From Argyresthia goedartella (lineage: Eukaryota > Arthropoda > Insecta > Lepidoptera > Argyresthiidae), in the NCBI GenBank assembly GCA_949825045.1, contig OX463809.1:5421501-5485500 (forward strand): a DNA stretch of 64,000 nucleotides, given 5' to 3'. Within the stretch, counting starts at the first letter, position 1, and the number at the start of each line of letters is the position of its first letter. Below the pieces are notes generated by a model. That model was given only the letters and a program-made list of their open reading frames with translations, did not search any database and was not told the DNA's origin. Positions 11,428-22,330 of the stretch are shown piece by piece. Position numbers and translations under genes: made by a program.

Positions 11428-11850
11428 TTTAGGGTTCCGTACCCGAAGGGTTCCAAACGGGACCCTATTACTAAGACTCCGCTGTCCGTCCGTCCGTCCG
11501 TCCGTCCGTCTGTCACCAGGCTGTATCTCAAGAACCTAGCTAGCTAGAGAGTTGAAATTTTCACAGATTATGTATTTATGTTGCCGCTATAACAACAAAT
11601 ACTAAAAAACAGGATAAAAGAAATATTTAAGGGGGCTCCCATACAACAATTCTTTCAATACCACATACAAACTTATGGATGCACCTGGTTACGTACATGG
11701 AGTGTGAAAGTAACCGCACCAATAACTTTGTAAACAATATTTTGCTGTGTAAAATCCAAACTATTCACTCCACACCATCGCTTCCATTGAACGGTGGTAC
11801 GGAACCCTTCGTGTGCGATTTAGACTCGCACTTGACCGGTTTTTATAATA
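11428..11850 (+). repeat. Lepidopteran-type interspersed repeat with GTCC core
   Basis: The block begins AGGGTTCCGTACC, contains a run of GTCC tetramers near 11487-11510, and ends in CACTTGACCGGTTTTT. BEL copy 2 lacks it at the same place, so it is a separate insertion in the leader. I recognise the sequence type as very common in moth genomes, but I cannot name its class from sequence alone. Confidence 0.7.
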
Positions 11851-12102
11851 CATTTTTGGGTGTTATTTTTTATTGTGCTTTATGGTTGCATTCTCTAATT
11901 GATTTAGAGTGTATAGTTATAAGGTGTATATCCACAGGGCGACCATATTAAATATTTTAGGATTTAATTGTTCTAGTAGTCGCCTTAGTTTTGACAACTT
12001 AGTTTTAATTTCTGTGCCCAGCGCTGACGGGCAAGTGCTGGTCCCTGGCTATACTTAGTTCGGTAGTGAAGTATAGGACCAGAATCTATTAAATCTGTCA
12101 TC

Positions 12103-12708
12103 ATGGCACCTTCACCCTTGTCGGTACTGCGGAATGGTGTCCGGGAGGAAATGAGATGGCTCGCCCATACTCATCAGTATGTGGAGCGACCGGACATGGA
12201 TGATGTCCTGCTCAAGCGTGTGGAGGACGCAATGACACGCGTCGGGAAGGTGTGTCGGCTGGCTGCGGAGGCTGAAGCTCTCGGGTTTCCTGATGAAGCT
12301 TCGGTGGCTACGGTGAAACAGCTCTGCGCGGATGCTGACCAAGCGATGGAATGCTTGGGTGACATCGAGTGTCGCGCGGAGAAGATTAAGCGGTCACGAA
12401 GGAATGACCGTGGGGATGGTAACGGAGACCCACCCCCGAAGGGTGTTGTTGGACGGCTGCCACACCTGGAGATTCCGGCCTTCAGTGGGGCAATTGATGA
12501 GTGGCCAGCCTTCATCAATTTATTTGATAGTTTGGTCCACGGTCGGGACGACCTGGACAACGCCTACAAGTTGGCCCAACTATTGATGGCTCTGCGGGGT
12601 GAACCGAAGGAGTTGGTCGGTCACCTAACGGTCACGGCGGGCAATTACGAGATAGCAAGGTCCATATTGTTGGGTACAGGTGCTCAACCCTGTGCTGTTG
12701 GCCACTAA
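12103..12708 (+). pseudogene. BEL copy 1 gag, N-terminal part
   Basis: The ATG at 12103 starts MAPSPLSVLRNG and the frame is open for 201 codons. It includes the DUF1759-like capsid region (LPHLEIPAFSGAIDEWPAFI, then DDLDNAYKLAQLLMALRGEP). About 89 bp present in copy 2 are deleted at 12667, which shifts the frame and ends the protein early. Gag forms the particle that packages element RNA. The capsid resumes in another frame at about 12753. Confidence 0.85.
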
Positions 12709-12752
12709 GGCCCTTCAGAACCTTGGTCTTCCGGTAGAACAATGGTCATACA

Positions 12753-13820
12753 TTGTTTTATACATATATGGTTTTGTCACGGTTGCCTGCAGCTGTTCAA
12801 AGTCGGTTTGAACAGCTGCATGGGGGCAGTAGCACGGAACTGCCCACACTTGTCCAATTGACAGATTTTTTGGAGGGTGAATGTAGGCGATGTGACACAC
12901 TGGACACGGAGGCCAGTGTGCAGCGCCAACCCGCGCGGATGCGGGAGGGGCCGCGCCCCCCGCCCCCACGCGGGAGTGGGAGGGCGAAACAATTCGGCGT
13001 TTTGAATGCCGCGCCGTCGGGTGACGGCTGTGTGCACTGCGACAGTGCCGGTCATGACGTGACCAGTTGCGCCAAATGTAAGGCGCTCGGGGTAGCTGCC
13101 CGCAGGAAGATAGTCTTCCGTCACCGATTGTGTTTCGGTTGTTTGGGGCCGCATATGCTGAGCGAGTGCTCGCGCGCGTTTCCGTGCGAGTGCTGTGGTG
13201 GCAAGCACCACATAGCGTTGTGCCTGAATCGGTCAGGCCCTTCGGATGGTCACCAGGGCCGGACTCAGGTTGGTCGGCCACAGGGCCCAACCAGGGCTGG
13301 ACCCAGTCCCCCTCCGGGCAACGGGAGTCACCAACGGGGTGACTGGGGTACCCGCGGACGGGAACCCCCCCGAGGGGAAAGGGGCAGCGCGGGGGGTAAC
13401 ATGCGGGATAGCCGGGGTTCGGTCGCCACTGTCCACGGTTATCGAGGACTTCGGGCCGCTGGCTCACCGTGTGTTACGGGCGGGAGTCAGATGGCACCTA
13501 TGAGTAGCGTGAAGGCTGGGAGTCCACCACCTTCTGCGCCACCCTGCCCGTCGCTCCGGGAGGCGAACAGTCGGATGTCGCCCCCATTCCTAGAGCGCCC
13601 CAGGTTGGATCCGCTCTCCCCCATTCATCCACGGTGCGCACCGGGCACACCGTACACCGTCCGGTATGGTCGGATACCGGGACAGCGAGGGGCCTATTAT
13701 ACGGGTTGGGACCCCTTGATGCACATACGGTCGGATATGCCGGTTACATATCAGCAGCCGAGTTACTCCGAGGCCGACGGAGGTCTCAGCGGGTTCGGAT
13801 CCCGCGGAGGTTGCCGCTAG
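12753..13820 (+). pseudogene. BEL copy 1 gag, C-terminal part with zinc knuckles
   Basis: It continues the capsid with LSRLPAAVQSRFEQL. It then has a clear CCHC knuckle, CVHCDSAGHDVTSC, and cysteine-rich boxes CFGC and CECCGGKHHIALC, followed by a long Gly/Pro/Arg-rich region. The frame ends in TAG at 13818-13820, after which the same frame stays open into the protease. The same TAG is found in copy 2. Confidence 0.85.
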
Positions 13821-14633
13821 GGACACGCCGCCCACTTACAGGGTGCCGCCACTCCACAGACGGTCATGCTCCCTACCGCCTCTGTGATAGCGTGGAGTTC
13901 GGACGGCAAATCATGTGTGGCACGAGCACTATTGGACTCGGGGGCCCAGGGGTGCTTAGTCTCGTGCAACCTTGTAAGACGGTTGGGCATTTCGGTAAGG
14001 GAGTATCCACATTCCATTCGGGGAATTGGGAACACGGAAGTCTGTTCCGTTAAGGGAGTATGTCGGATTACTCTCTCGTCACGGGTGGATTCATGGGTGA
14101 ATCTGACGGTCACGGCATTAGTCATGCCTAATGTGATGGGCTCACACCCTCACGTACGGTTGTCGCCCTCGGTGCGACAGTGGGTCGCTGGGTTGTCACT
14201 GGCTGACCCGGAGTTCGATATTCCGGGCCCAGTAGACATTTTATTGGGTGTTGATGCCTTGGGATACCTGTTAGTGCCAGGTGTCCACGTGTTGCAGGCG
14301 ACTGGTCTGCTTTCGGTCAACACCAGACTGGGCCATCCGGTCATGCAGGCTGCCCCACGCCTAGCGACTAGTAGTCCCTTATTCGGTTCTGTACTCTCGG
14401 AGGTGATACAGAAGTTTTGGGAGGTGGAGGAACCACCTACGGTCCGCCGGTTGGACCCGGTTGAAGAAGAGTGTGAACAGTTTTATCGGAACAATACAGG
14501 TCGCCTTATCAGGATCAGGATCAGGTCGATTTATCACACGTCTTTCATTCCGGAGCGATCGCCCACCGCTGGGCAGTTCACACCATGCAGCCGAGACGCG
14601 GCTTCTGTCGATGGAACGACGCATGAAGCGTGA
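13821..14633 (+). pseudogene. BEL copy 1 aspartic protease region
   Basis: The frame is continuous with gag except for the UAG. The active site is ARALLDSGAQGCLVS near 13920, the DSG version of the retroviral-type motif, followed by the second conserved block DILLGVDALGYLL. The protease would cut the polyprotein during particle maturation. After ECEQFYRNNTG a small expansion (three ATCAGG units at 14506-14523) shifts the frame, so the ORF ends at 14633 while the polymerase continues in frame 1. Confidence 0.85.
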
Positions 14634-15774
14634 CGGGATATTCCGGCAGAAGTACGTCGACTTCATGCGGGAATATGAGTCGCTCGGCCACATGTTGGTT
14701 TCGGGTATCGACTGGAAGCGTGAAGACCACTGCTTCCTGCCTCATCACGCGGTCTAGAGGACCCCGGAGGGAAAAATACGGGTAGTGTTCGATGGATCGG
14801 CATCATCATCTAACGGCATGAACCTGAACCAGTGTTTGCATTCAGGGCCGAAGTTGAACCATGACATCGCGGATGTTATCACACAGTTCCGTCAACACCA
14901 TGTTGTGTTTGTAGCTGACATCCGGATGATGTTTAGGCAGACGGTCATTCACCCTGACGATAGACGGTATCAGCTGATACTGTGGCGAGAGAGCCCAGAT
15001 CAGCCCATCAAGGTGTACGAGCTGAACACCAACACGTACGGGCTACGGTCTAGTCCTTATTTGGCGATTCGCACTCTGCGGGAGTTAGCGGATCGAGAAC
15101 GGTTAAATTTCCCTAGAGGAGCAGCGATCCTGGAGCAGGATCTCTACGCGGACGATATCTGTACCGGTGCAGATTCCGTAGAGGAGGCGCTCGCTCGACG
15201 GGACGAGCTAGTTGAGCTCTTACGGGGTGGAGGTTACGAGCTCCGGAAATGGATGTCGAACTCTCCAGAGTTACTGTCTGGTCTTCCGGATGACTACCAG
15301 CAGGATCCCCACATTTTCGAAAATCTGGAAAATCCGAATATGTTGTCGGTATTAGGCGTCCAGTACCAGCCGGTGTCAGACATATTTTCGTATCGGGTCG
15401 AGTTGGACTCCCCGAAGGTCTGGACGAAACGGAACGTCCTTTCAACGGTGGCTAGGACATTTGATCCAAACGGGTGGATCACCCCGGTAACATTTCAGCT
15501 CAAGTGTTTTATGCAGCAATTGTGGTCTGCTGAGCTGAAATGGGACGACCCGATCGGCGGGTCATTGAGCTCAGAGTGGGAATCGTTCTTTTCGACCCTC
15601 CCTGGCATCAATCGGATTTCACTGCCACGGAGGTTGGTCCCCACCAAACGATACACCGCCACCCTGCATGGGTTTTGCGATGCCTCGGAGAAGGGCTACG
15701 GAGCTGCGGTGTATCTGCGTACGGTCGACTCCTCGGGGGAGGTTGATGTGCGGTTGGTCATGGCCAAGAGCTAG
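14525..15774 (+). pseudogene. BEL copy 1 reverse transcriptase
   Basis: The Pao-type RT reads RFITRLSFRSDRPPLG, a TAG at 14755 after LPHHAV, then IRVVFDGSASSSNGMNLN, VFVADIRMMFRQ, NTYGLRSSPYLA and the catalytic LYADDICTG. It goes on through DPNGWITPVTFQLK to the RNase H start GFCDASEKGYGAAVYLR. A second TAG at 15772 follows VMAKS. Both stops are single-codon changes in an otherwise open frame, so the copy is only lightly decayed. RT copies the element RNA into cDNA in the particle. Confidence 0.9.
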
Positions 15775-17706
15775 GTTGCGCCGTTGCGCACTCGCCTGAC
15801 CATTCCCAAATTAGAGCTTTCAGGAGCGGCTCTCCTGACTCGTCTGCTCAACCACACGATGACGGTTCTTCGTGGGTCAATAGCGTTAGAAGATACGGTC
15901 TACGCTTGGACGGACAGCCAGATCGTGTTATGCTGGCTGAAGGCTTCAGTTCACAAGCTGGAGATTTTTGTGGCGAATCGGGTTTCGCAGATTTTGAATT
16001 CGGAGGTTCCCTTAATCTGGAGACATGTTCCAGGGGAAATGAACCCAGCAGACTGTGCGTCTCGTGGGTGTCACGCTCCGGAGTTAGTTGGACATCCCTT
16101 GTGGTGGGGTCCAAAATGGTTGACTCAAGCCGAATCGGATTGGCCAATGAGTCCAAGCGTTACCTTGGCGAACGGTGCCTTGACAGTCGGTGTCTGTACG
16201 ACGCAACCAGAGCCGGAAGAGGAGTTCAGCCTGCTGGAACGGTACAGCTCGCTCGACAAGCTGGTCAATGTGTCCGCCTGGATCTTCCGATTTGCTCGGA
16301 ATTGTCGCAATTCTGAGGCGCAACGGGTGCGGACACAGGTCCTGACACCACGGGAACGGAACCATGCGTTGTTCGCATTGGTACGGAACGTGCAGACGGT
16401 GCACTTTAAGTCCGAACTGGACATTCTGAGACGCGGACGCGTCGAACTGAAGGGAACTGTGGCTCGGCTCAACCCGTTTATTGACCCTCAAGGATTGCTG
16501 AGGGTAGAAGGTCGGCTGCGGAATGCCTACCTGCCTTATGCGGCTCGCCACCCGTTGTTACTCCCTAGGAAAGGGAAGTTGGTCGAACTGTTGATACAGG
16601 ATCGACACATTCGGAATGGGCATGTCGGATGCCACGCCTTGATGGCGTTTCTCCAGCGCGAGTTCTGGATTCTATCGGGAAGACGCTTAGTGCGTAGCGT
16701 CGTATTTCGGTGCCTGCCTTGTTATCGGGCCAAGGCGGCTACGATGCAGCCCCAGATGGGCGATTTGCCCTCGGATAGGGTTAACGAAATCCGGCCCTTT
16801 GCGGGTGTCGGAACGGATTTCGCGGGACCATTCATGGTCAAGTCTTCACAGCTACGGAACGCCAGATTAGTGAAGGAATACCTGTGCGTCTTCGTGTGCT
16901 TGGCCACGAAGGCAGTCCACTTGGAGGTGGTCAGTGACCTCACTACAGAGGCATTTATCGCATGTCTGGATCGGTTCGTCTCACGAAGGGGCCTCCCGTC
17001 ATTAATCCGTTCGGACAACGGCACAAATTTTGTCGGAGCCAAGCGATATCTGCAGGAGGTCACTCAATTCCTGAACGGTAACCAGGACGCCATCGGTACG
17101 GCTTGCTCCCGACGAGGGATTGAATGGGTTTTCAGTCCGCCGGGATGTCCTCATTGGGGAGGAATTTTTGAGGCTGCGGTTAAATCGGCCAAGTCGCACC
17201 TGACGAGGATCATCGGTGATACCTCTCTACGCTTTGAAGAGCTTGCGACGCTGTTCTGTAAAATTGAAATGACACTGATCTCGCGTCCGTTGTGCCCGCT
17301 CAGTTCGGATCCAAATGATTTGGAAGCGTTGACGCCGGGTCACTTCCTGATAGGACAGCCCCTTAACGCCCTGCTAGAATACCCATTCGGTGATGTTAAG
17401 TTAAGTCGGTTAACTAGGTGGCAGATGTTGCAGCAGATGGCTCAAGATTTTTGGAAACGGTGGTCCCTTGAGTACTTGCACATCTTGCAGCAGCGCCTTA
17501 AGTGGACTGACCGGACGAGCCCCCCTCAAGTCGGTGATTTGGTGCTGATTAAGGATGCGAACCTGCCATCATTGAGATGGAGACGAGGACGGATCGTCAA
17601 CTTGTACACGGGTCGGGATGGCACGCCTCGATCAGCAGAAGTCAAGGTGGGGGACTCGGTCGTCAAGAGAGCGGTCGCAACACTTTCTCGCCTTCCTATT
17701 GATTAG
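15775..17706 (+). pseudogene. BEL copy 1 RNase H and integrase
   Basis: The frame resumes in phase after the TAG at 15772. It covers the rest of RNase H (TIPKLELSGAALLTRLL, AWTDSQIVLCWL, WRHVPGEMNPADCASRG). The HHCC region of integrase (HPLLLPRKGKLVELLI, then RHIRNGHVGCHALM, CLPCYRAKA) follows. The catalytic core has GTDFAGPF, LIRSDNGTNFVGA and WGGIFEAAVKSAK, and the protein ends in the BEL C-terminal domain (VGDLVLIKDANLP). The D-D-E positions appear intact. The 640-codon stretch has no internal stop. Confidence 0.9.
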
Positions 17707-17737
17707 GGACAGGTTCGGGCCTGTCCGGGCGGGTGAC

Positions 17738-18273
17738 TGTTTAATAAATATTAAACATAAATATGCTTCGGAACGCACCGGTTTATCGTTGCGCGGATCG
17801 ACCGCGAGTGATCGGGACATCACTAGCTAGCTGTCACTTGCATAGAAAAAATATGACTAGCTAGCTGTCACTTTTGCACATGGTAAATTTGTCGGCGCCA
17901 GCATCGGGAGGCTTGGCTGAATGTTATTTGTAATAATCACGGAACAATCGTCAGGAAATAAGTAGATTTCACGTTATCGTAGTGAGTGCTTAGTGCTGTG
18001 AAAGGTTGAAGTGGTTCGGTCACCAATTCGTCGCGTTCGGATAGCGACCCCTTGTAGTCGGCAGCATCACGACCGCACCAGTATCAGCTACGAGACGAGT
18101 AAGATTCGACTCCCATCACCCCCCACCACCGTGTTCCTCATCCCGTACTCCCGCCTCGAATTGAGCTTTCGAATGCCGGACCACGGCGTCAAGGTCAGTA
18201 CTGCTTGTGACATTCCACTGAAAAACAACCCTACCAAGATTCCACCCCTGTCGGTTGAGGCGTGGATTTAACA
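17738..18273 (+). repeat. 3' LTR of BEL copy 1 (536 bp)
   Basis: It begins TGTTTAATAAATATTAAACA and ends TTTAACA, followed by CTGG and the resumed LINE-B frame. It is longer than the 5' LTR because of a short insertion near its start and about 35 extra bases near 17870-17905. Confidence 0.9.
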
Positions 18274-19662
18274 CTGGTGTGCCCGATCCATAAAGCAGGA
18301 CCAAAAGATGACCCCTCCAACTACCGACCGATCTCTCTGCTACCAACCTTCTCGAAACTATTGGAAAAGGTAGTAAACCAACGACTAGCAGGCTTTCTAG
18401 AACAAAAGAATTTACTTCATCACCGTCAATTCGGGTTTAGAAAAGGTATTTCCACAGAGGACGCAGTGAGTTCCCTAGTGCGGCGTGTATGCTCCCTGCT
18501 GGATGATGGAAACCCCTGTATAGGCGTCTTTCTCGATCTTGCAAAGGCGTTTGATACGGTATCAACACCAATTCTGCTGGAGAAGCTACACAAAATGGGA
18601 ATCCGTGGGACTGTATTTGCATGGTTTCAAAGCTATCTATCCCATAGACAACAATATCTAAAGGTGGGGACGCATCGCTGTTCACCTAGGACCGTCAGCT
18701 TCGGCGTCCCACAGGGGAGTATTCTGGGTCCCACATTATTCTTGATGTATATTAATGACATTTCTAGCATTCATTTACCCAAAGCTGATCTCTTTTCCTA
18801 CGCTGATGACACAGCTATAATTTTTCACGATAAATCCTGGAGGAAGGCCTTTGACAGTGCTGAAAACGGAATGTCTAATGTAGCGAGTTGGCTGAGGAAA
18901 AATCTGCTTACATTGAATACGGCAAAAACGAAATACGTGTGTTTCTACAAGACAGAAGCCTCCGCACCAATATCGCTGCCAGGCATAAAAATCCACAAAT
19001 GCGGAAATAAACATAACCAATGTCAATGTCCCGAAATATCTAATGCTGCATCTATGATATATCTCGGCATAACCCTGGTTAAGAATTTGAACTTTCGAGA
19101 GCATATACAAGCATTGTCAGGTAGGGTTCGCAAAATAATTTATATCATGAAAGAACTAAGAAACCGCGCAGACTACGAGCTATTAACAAATGTGTATACC
19201 GCGATTTGTGAACCAATCCTTACCTATTGTATCTCGGTGTGGGGCGGGGCTAACAATACAGTTCTTCTTAACGTGGAGAGAGCACAGCGTTCACTACTAA
19301 AGGACATGTTCAGGAAACCAAGGATGTACCCCACCGATCTTATTCACAGTGAAAATAAGATACTCAGCGTCCGTCGGCTTTATATACTGAAATCTGTCAT
19401 TCTGATGCACAAAAACATAACAAAATCATCACTCTATAACAAACTTTTAACGAAACGTGTGTACCAGATCCCCATCCATGCTGTCAATACCACATTTGCC
19501 CAAAGATTCCCTGATTCTAGCCACCCACATATATACAACAAAGTTAACAGTGTGTGTGACTTTAGAAATTGCAGCACCTTCGAAGTTAAACGAAAATGCC
19601 AGAAATGGCTTTTGTCCCTCTCATATAATGAAGCTGAGTCGGTGCTGAGTATTTCAGAGTAA
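18274..19662 (+). pseudogene. LINE-B ORF2, 3' part (reverse transcriptase to C terminus)
   Basis: This is the second half of the LINE-B ORF2 interrupted by BEL. It is open for more than 460 codons with all RT blocks: SNYRPISLLPTFSKLLEKVV, FGFRKGISTEDAV, IGVFLDLAKAFDTVS, FGVPQGSILGPTLFLMYIND, FSYADDTAIIF and LLTLNTAKTKYVCF. The thumb and C-terminal region ends SLSYNEAESVLSISE. This half is well preserved compared with the upstream half, which carries the frameshifts. Confidence 0.88.
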
Positions 19663-19882
19663 TTTTATTATACTCAACTGAGTAAATTATTGATCTAGAC
19701 CTATGTGTCAGTTATGTATGTACAATATTTTTTACAGTCACCTCTCTACTAATTTTGCACTGTGCATGTTTTATATATTTTTAAATGTGTATATTTTAAA
19801 TTTTTCTATCTAACTTTTATTTTTGTTTGTAAATTACTACTAAGCACAACAACTCCCATTCTGCTAAGCATACGATGACACC

Positions 19883-19907
19883 CGCGATACAGGCTCAGCC
19901 TAGTGTG
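19883..19907 (+). promoter_or_regulatory. Conserved LINE 3'-UTR hairpin motif (copy in LINE-B)
   Basis: The motif reads CGCGATACAGG, a short stem-loop, and CCTAGTGTGG. Similar motifs occur in the 3' UTRs of LINE-F (43268-43291) and LINE-C (26497-26518) at about 100-145 bases from the tail. The stem bases differ but keep pairing. It is a candidate recognition site for the element's own reverse transcriptase; the function is an inference. Confidence 0.5.
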
Positions 19908-19999
19908 GGGCCGCAGTCAAACACATGTAGCTTTTAAGAGATGTTTTGGATAAACTATAACATGTAAACCTAGCTTTAAGTCTTTCTTACTAAATAAAT

Positions 20000-22006
20000 T
20001 TATTCTTATTCTTATTCTTGTTCTTGTTCTTGTTCTTGTTCTTGTTCTTGTTCTTGTTCTTGTTCTTGTTCTTGTTCTTGTTCTTGTTCTTGTTCTTGTT
20101 CTTGTTCTTGTTCTTGTTCTTGTTCTTGTTCTTGTTCTTGTTCTTGTTCTTGTTCTTGTTCTTGTTCTTGTTCTTGTTCTTGTTCTTGTTCTTGTTCTTG
20201 TTCTTGTTCTTGTTCTTGTTCTTGTTCTTGTTCTTGTTCTTGTTCTTGTTCTTGTTCTTGTTCTTGTTCTTGTTCTTGTTCTTGTTCTTGTTCTTGTTCT
20301 TGTTCTTGTTCTTGTTCTTGTTCTTGTTCTTGTTCTTGTAAGAACAAGAACAAGAGTTCTTGTTCTTGTTCTTGTTCTTGTTCTTGTTCTTGTTCTTGTT
20401 CTTGTTCTTGTTCTTGTTCTTGTTCTTGTTCTTGTTCTTGTTCTTGTTCTTGTTCTTGTTCTTGTTCTTGTTCTTGTTCTTGTTCTTGTTCTTGTTCTTG
20501 TTCTTGTTCTTGTTCTTGTTCTTGTTCTTGTTCTTGTTCTTGTTCTTGTTCTTGTTCTTGTTCTTGTTCTTGTTCTTGTTCTTGTTCTTGTTCTTGTTCT
20601 TGTTCTTGTTCTTGTTCTTGTTCTTGTTCTTGTTCTTGTTCTTGTTCTTGTTCTTGTTCTTGTTCTTGTTCTTGTTCTTGTTCTTGTTCTTGTTCTTGTT
20701 CTTGTTCTTGTTCTTGTTCTTGTTCTTGTTCTTGTTCTTGTTCTTGTTCTTGTTCTTGTTCTTGTTCTTGTTCTTGTTCTTGTTCTTGTTCTTGTTCTTG
20801 TTCTTGTTCTTGTTCTTGTTCTTGTTCTTGTTCTTGTTCTTGTTCTTGTTCTTGTTCTTGTTCTTGTTCTTGTTCTTGTTCTTGTTCTTGTTCTTGTTCT
20901 TGTTCTTGTTCTTGTTCTTGTTCTTGTTCTTGTTCTTGTTCTTGTTCTTGTTCTTGTTCTTGTTCTTGTTCTTGTTCTTGTTCTTGTTCTTGTTCTTGTT
21001 CTTGTTCTTGTTCTTGTTCTTGTTCTTGTTCTTGTTCTTGTTCTTGTTCTTGTTCTTGTTCTTGTTCTTGTTCTTGTTCTTGTTCTTGTTCTTGTTCTTG
21101 TTCTTGTTCTTGTTCTTGTTCTTGTTCTTGTTCTTGTTCTTGTTCTTGTTCTTGTTCTTGTTCTTGTTCTTGTTCTTGTTCTTGTTCTTGTTCTTGTTCT
21201 TGTTCTTGTTCTTGTTCTTGTTCTTGTTCTTGTTCTTGTTCTTGTTCTTGTTCTTGTTCTTGTTCTTGTTCTTGTTCTTGTTCTTGTTCTTGTTCTTGTT
21301 CTTGTTCTTGTTCTTGTTCTTGTTCTTGTTCTTGTTCTTGTTCTTGTTCTTGTTCTTGTTCTTGTTCTTGTTCTTGTTCTTGTTCTTGTTCTTGTTCTTG
21401 TTCTTGTTCTTGTTCTTGTTCTTGTTCTTGTTCTTGTTCTTGTTCTTGTTCTTGTTCTTGTTCTTGTTCTTGTTCTTGTTCTTGTTCTTGTTCTTGTTCT
21501 TGTTCTTGTTCTTGTTCTTGTTCTTGTTCTTGTTCTTGTTCTTGTTCTTGTTCTTGTTCTTGTTCTTGTTCTTGTTCTTGTTCTTGTTCTTGTTCTTGTT
21601 CTTGTTCTTGTTCTTGTTCTTGTTCTTGTTCTTGTTCTTGTTCTTGTTCTTGTTCTTGTTCTTGTTCTTGTTCTTGTTCTTGTTCTTGTTCTTGTTCTTG
21701 TTCTTGTTCTTGTTCTTGTTCTTGTTCTTGTTCTTGTTCTTGTTCTTGTTCTTGTTCTTGTTCTTGTTCTTGTTCTTGTTCTTGTTCTTGTTCTTGTTCT
21801 TGTTCTTGTTCTTGTTCTTGTTCTTGTTCTTGTTCTTGTTCTTGTTCTTGTTCTTGTTCTTGTTCTTGTTCTTGTTCTTGTTCTTGTTCTTGTTCTTGTT
21901 CTTGTTCTTGTTCTTGTTCTTGTTCTTGTTCTTGTTCTTGTTCTTGTTCTTGTTCTTGTTCTTGTTCTTGTTCTTGTTCTTGTTCTTGTTCTTGTTCTTG
22001 TTCTTA
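20000..22006. repeat. TTCTTG hexanucleotide array (about 331 units)
   Basis: Three TTATTC units from the LINE-B tail (20000-20017) pass into pure TTCTTG from 20015 to 22000, 1,986 bases or exactly 331 units. The only break is the 18-base patch at 20339-20356. The hexamer has no stop codon in any of the six frames (FL, SC, LV; KN, QE, RT), which explains the very long low-complexity reading frames here. They are not genes. No interspersed mutation is visible across the rest of the tract. Confidence 0.97.
20339..20356. repeat. Phase-preserving 18-nt inversion inside the hexamer array
   Basis: The inner 16 bases are the exact reverse complement of the array and the two outer bases differ. There are 54 whole units to the left and 274 to the right, so the patch replaces exactly three units without changing phase. 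Confidence 0.9.
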
Positions 22007-22009
22007 TGC

Positions 22010-22330
22010 AACGATAATTAAATTATCTGGTTGTCCCTCGCGCTGACGGATGATAATGACTCCGCTGCTGACCCAGCGGTATCTGTGCGTCTTCTGGGTT
22101 CTGAGCCTTGTTGCTCGAAATACTTTTACTTGGTTAGCCTTTCATTAAAAAAGAGATCTTCAGTTGGGCCGTTGATTTCAAGGTTTTTCGATGTGAGACC
22201 TCGCCTTGTCTTTGACGCTTTAATAATCTCCTCTTTTTTTGCAGCGGCGGTTTAGTCTGATGATCAATGGGCGTGGGAGATTATTTTTCGGGTTTTCTGG
22301 TTCATCTGTAGGCTGCCCGTTTTTTTTAAA
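22010..22330 (-). pseudogene. LINE ORF1 C-terminal scrap
   Basis: Reading the minus strand gives PRPLIIRLNRR, then after a frameshift AAKKEEIIKASKTRRGL and DLFFNERLTK. After a second shift it reads FRATRLRTQKTHRYRWVSS and GVIIIRQREGQP. These match the end of ORF1 in LINE-F (RPIVVKL, MNERLTKANRLLFRSTRL, WVRDGCIFVRK). It abuts the hexamer array on its 3' side and faces LINE-B tail to tail. At least two frameshifts and one stop break it. Confidence 0.65.

Larger units (their letters stand above)
8564..18273 (+). mobile_element. BEL/Pao LTR retrotransposon copy 1, inserted in LINE-B
   Basis: The ends are TG...CA with LTRs at 8564-9054 and 17738-18273. The flanking bases are CTGG on both sides (8560-8563 and 18274-18277), a 4-bp target duplication, and the LINE-B RT frame is restored across it. 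The order gag, protease, RT, RNase H, integrase and the protein families are typical of BEL/Pao. The leader carries a copia fragment (9201-11104) and another repeat (about 11428-11850). Coding damage includes an 89-bp gag deletion, a small tandem insertion near 14510, and stops at 14755 and 15772. Confidence 0.93.
5798..20014 (+). mobile_element. LINE-B: CR1/Jockey-superfamily LINE split by BEL/Pao copy 1
   Basis: LINE-B runs 5798-8563 and resumes at 18274-20014. The 9.7-kb BEL insertion lies between RT-region codons reading WKSSLV and VCPIHKAG. The element has a 5'-truncated ORF1, a mutated ORF2 and a 340-bp 3' UTR with the family's conserved hairpin motif at 19883. It ends in three TTATTC units that run straight into the large TTCTTG array. 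It shares its protein family with LINE-A, LINE-C and LINE-F. Confidence 0.85.

Noticed and set aside
11428..11850. Riboswitch or regulatory leader of BEL copy 1
   Set aside because: BEL copy 2 lacks the block at the same place; it is an inserted interspersed repeat.
12715..13467. 250-codon minus-strand frame
   Set aside because: It is the antisense of the Gly/Pro-rich gag region of BEL copy 1 and has no similarity of its own.
20015..22006. CRISPR-like or telomeric repeat
   Set aside because: There are no spacers, the unit is six bases, and insect telomere repeats are TTAGG-type; it is a simple microsatellite.
19990..22021. Reading frames of up to 673 codons encoding KN, QE or FL dipeptide repeats
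   Set aside because: They are translations of the TTCTTG array, whose hexamer lacks stop codons in all frames; there is no gene context.
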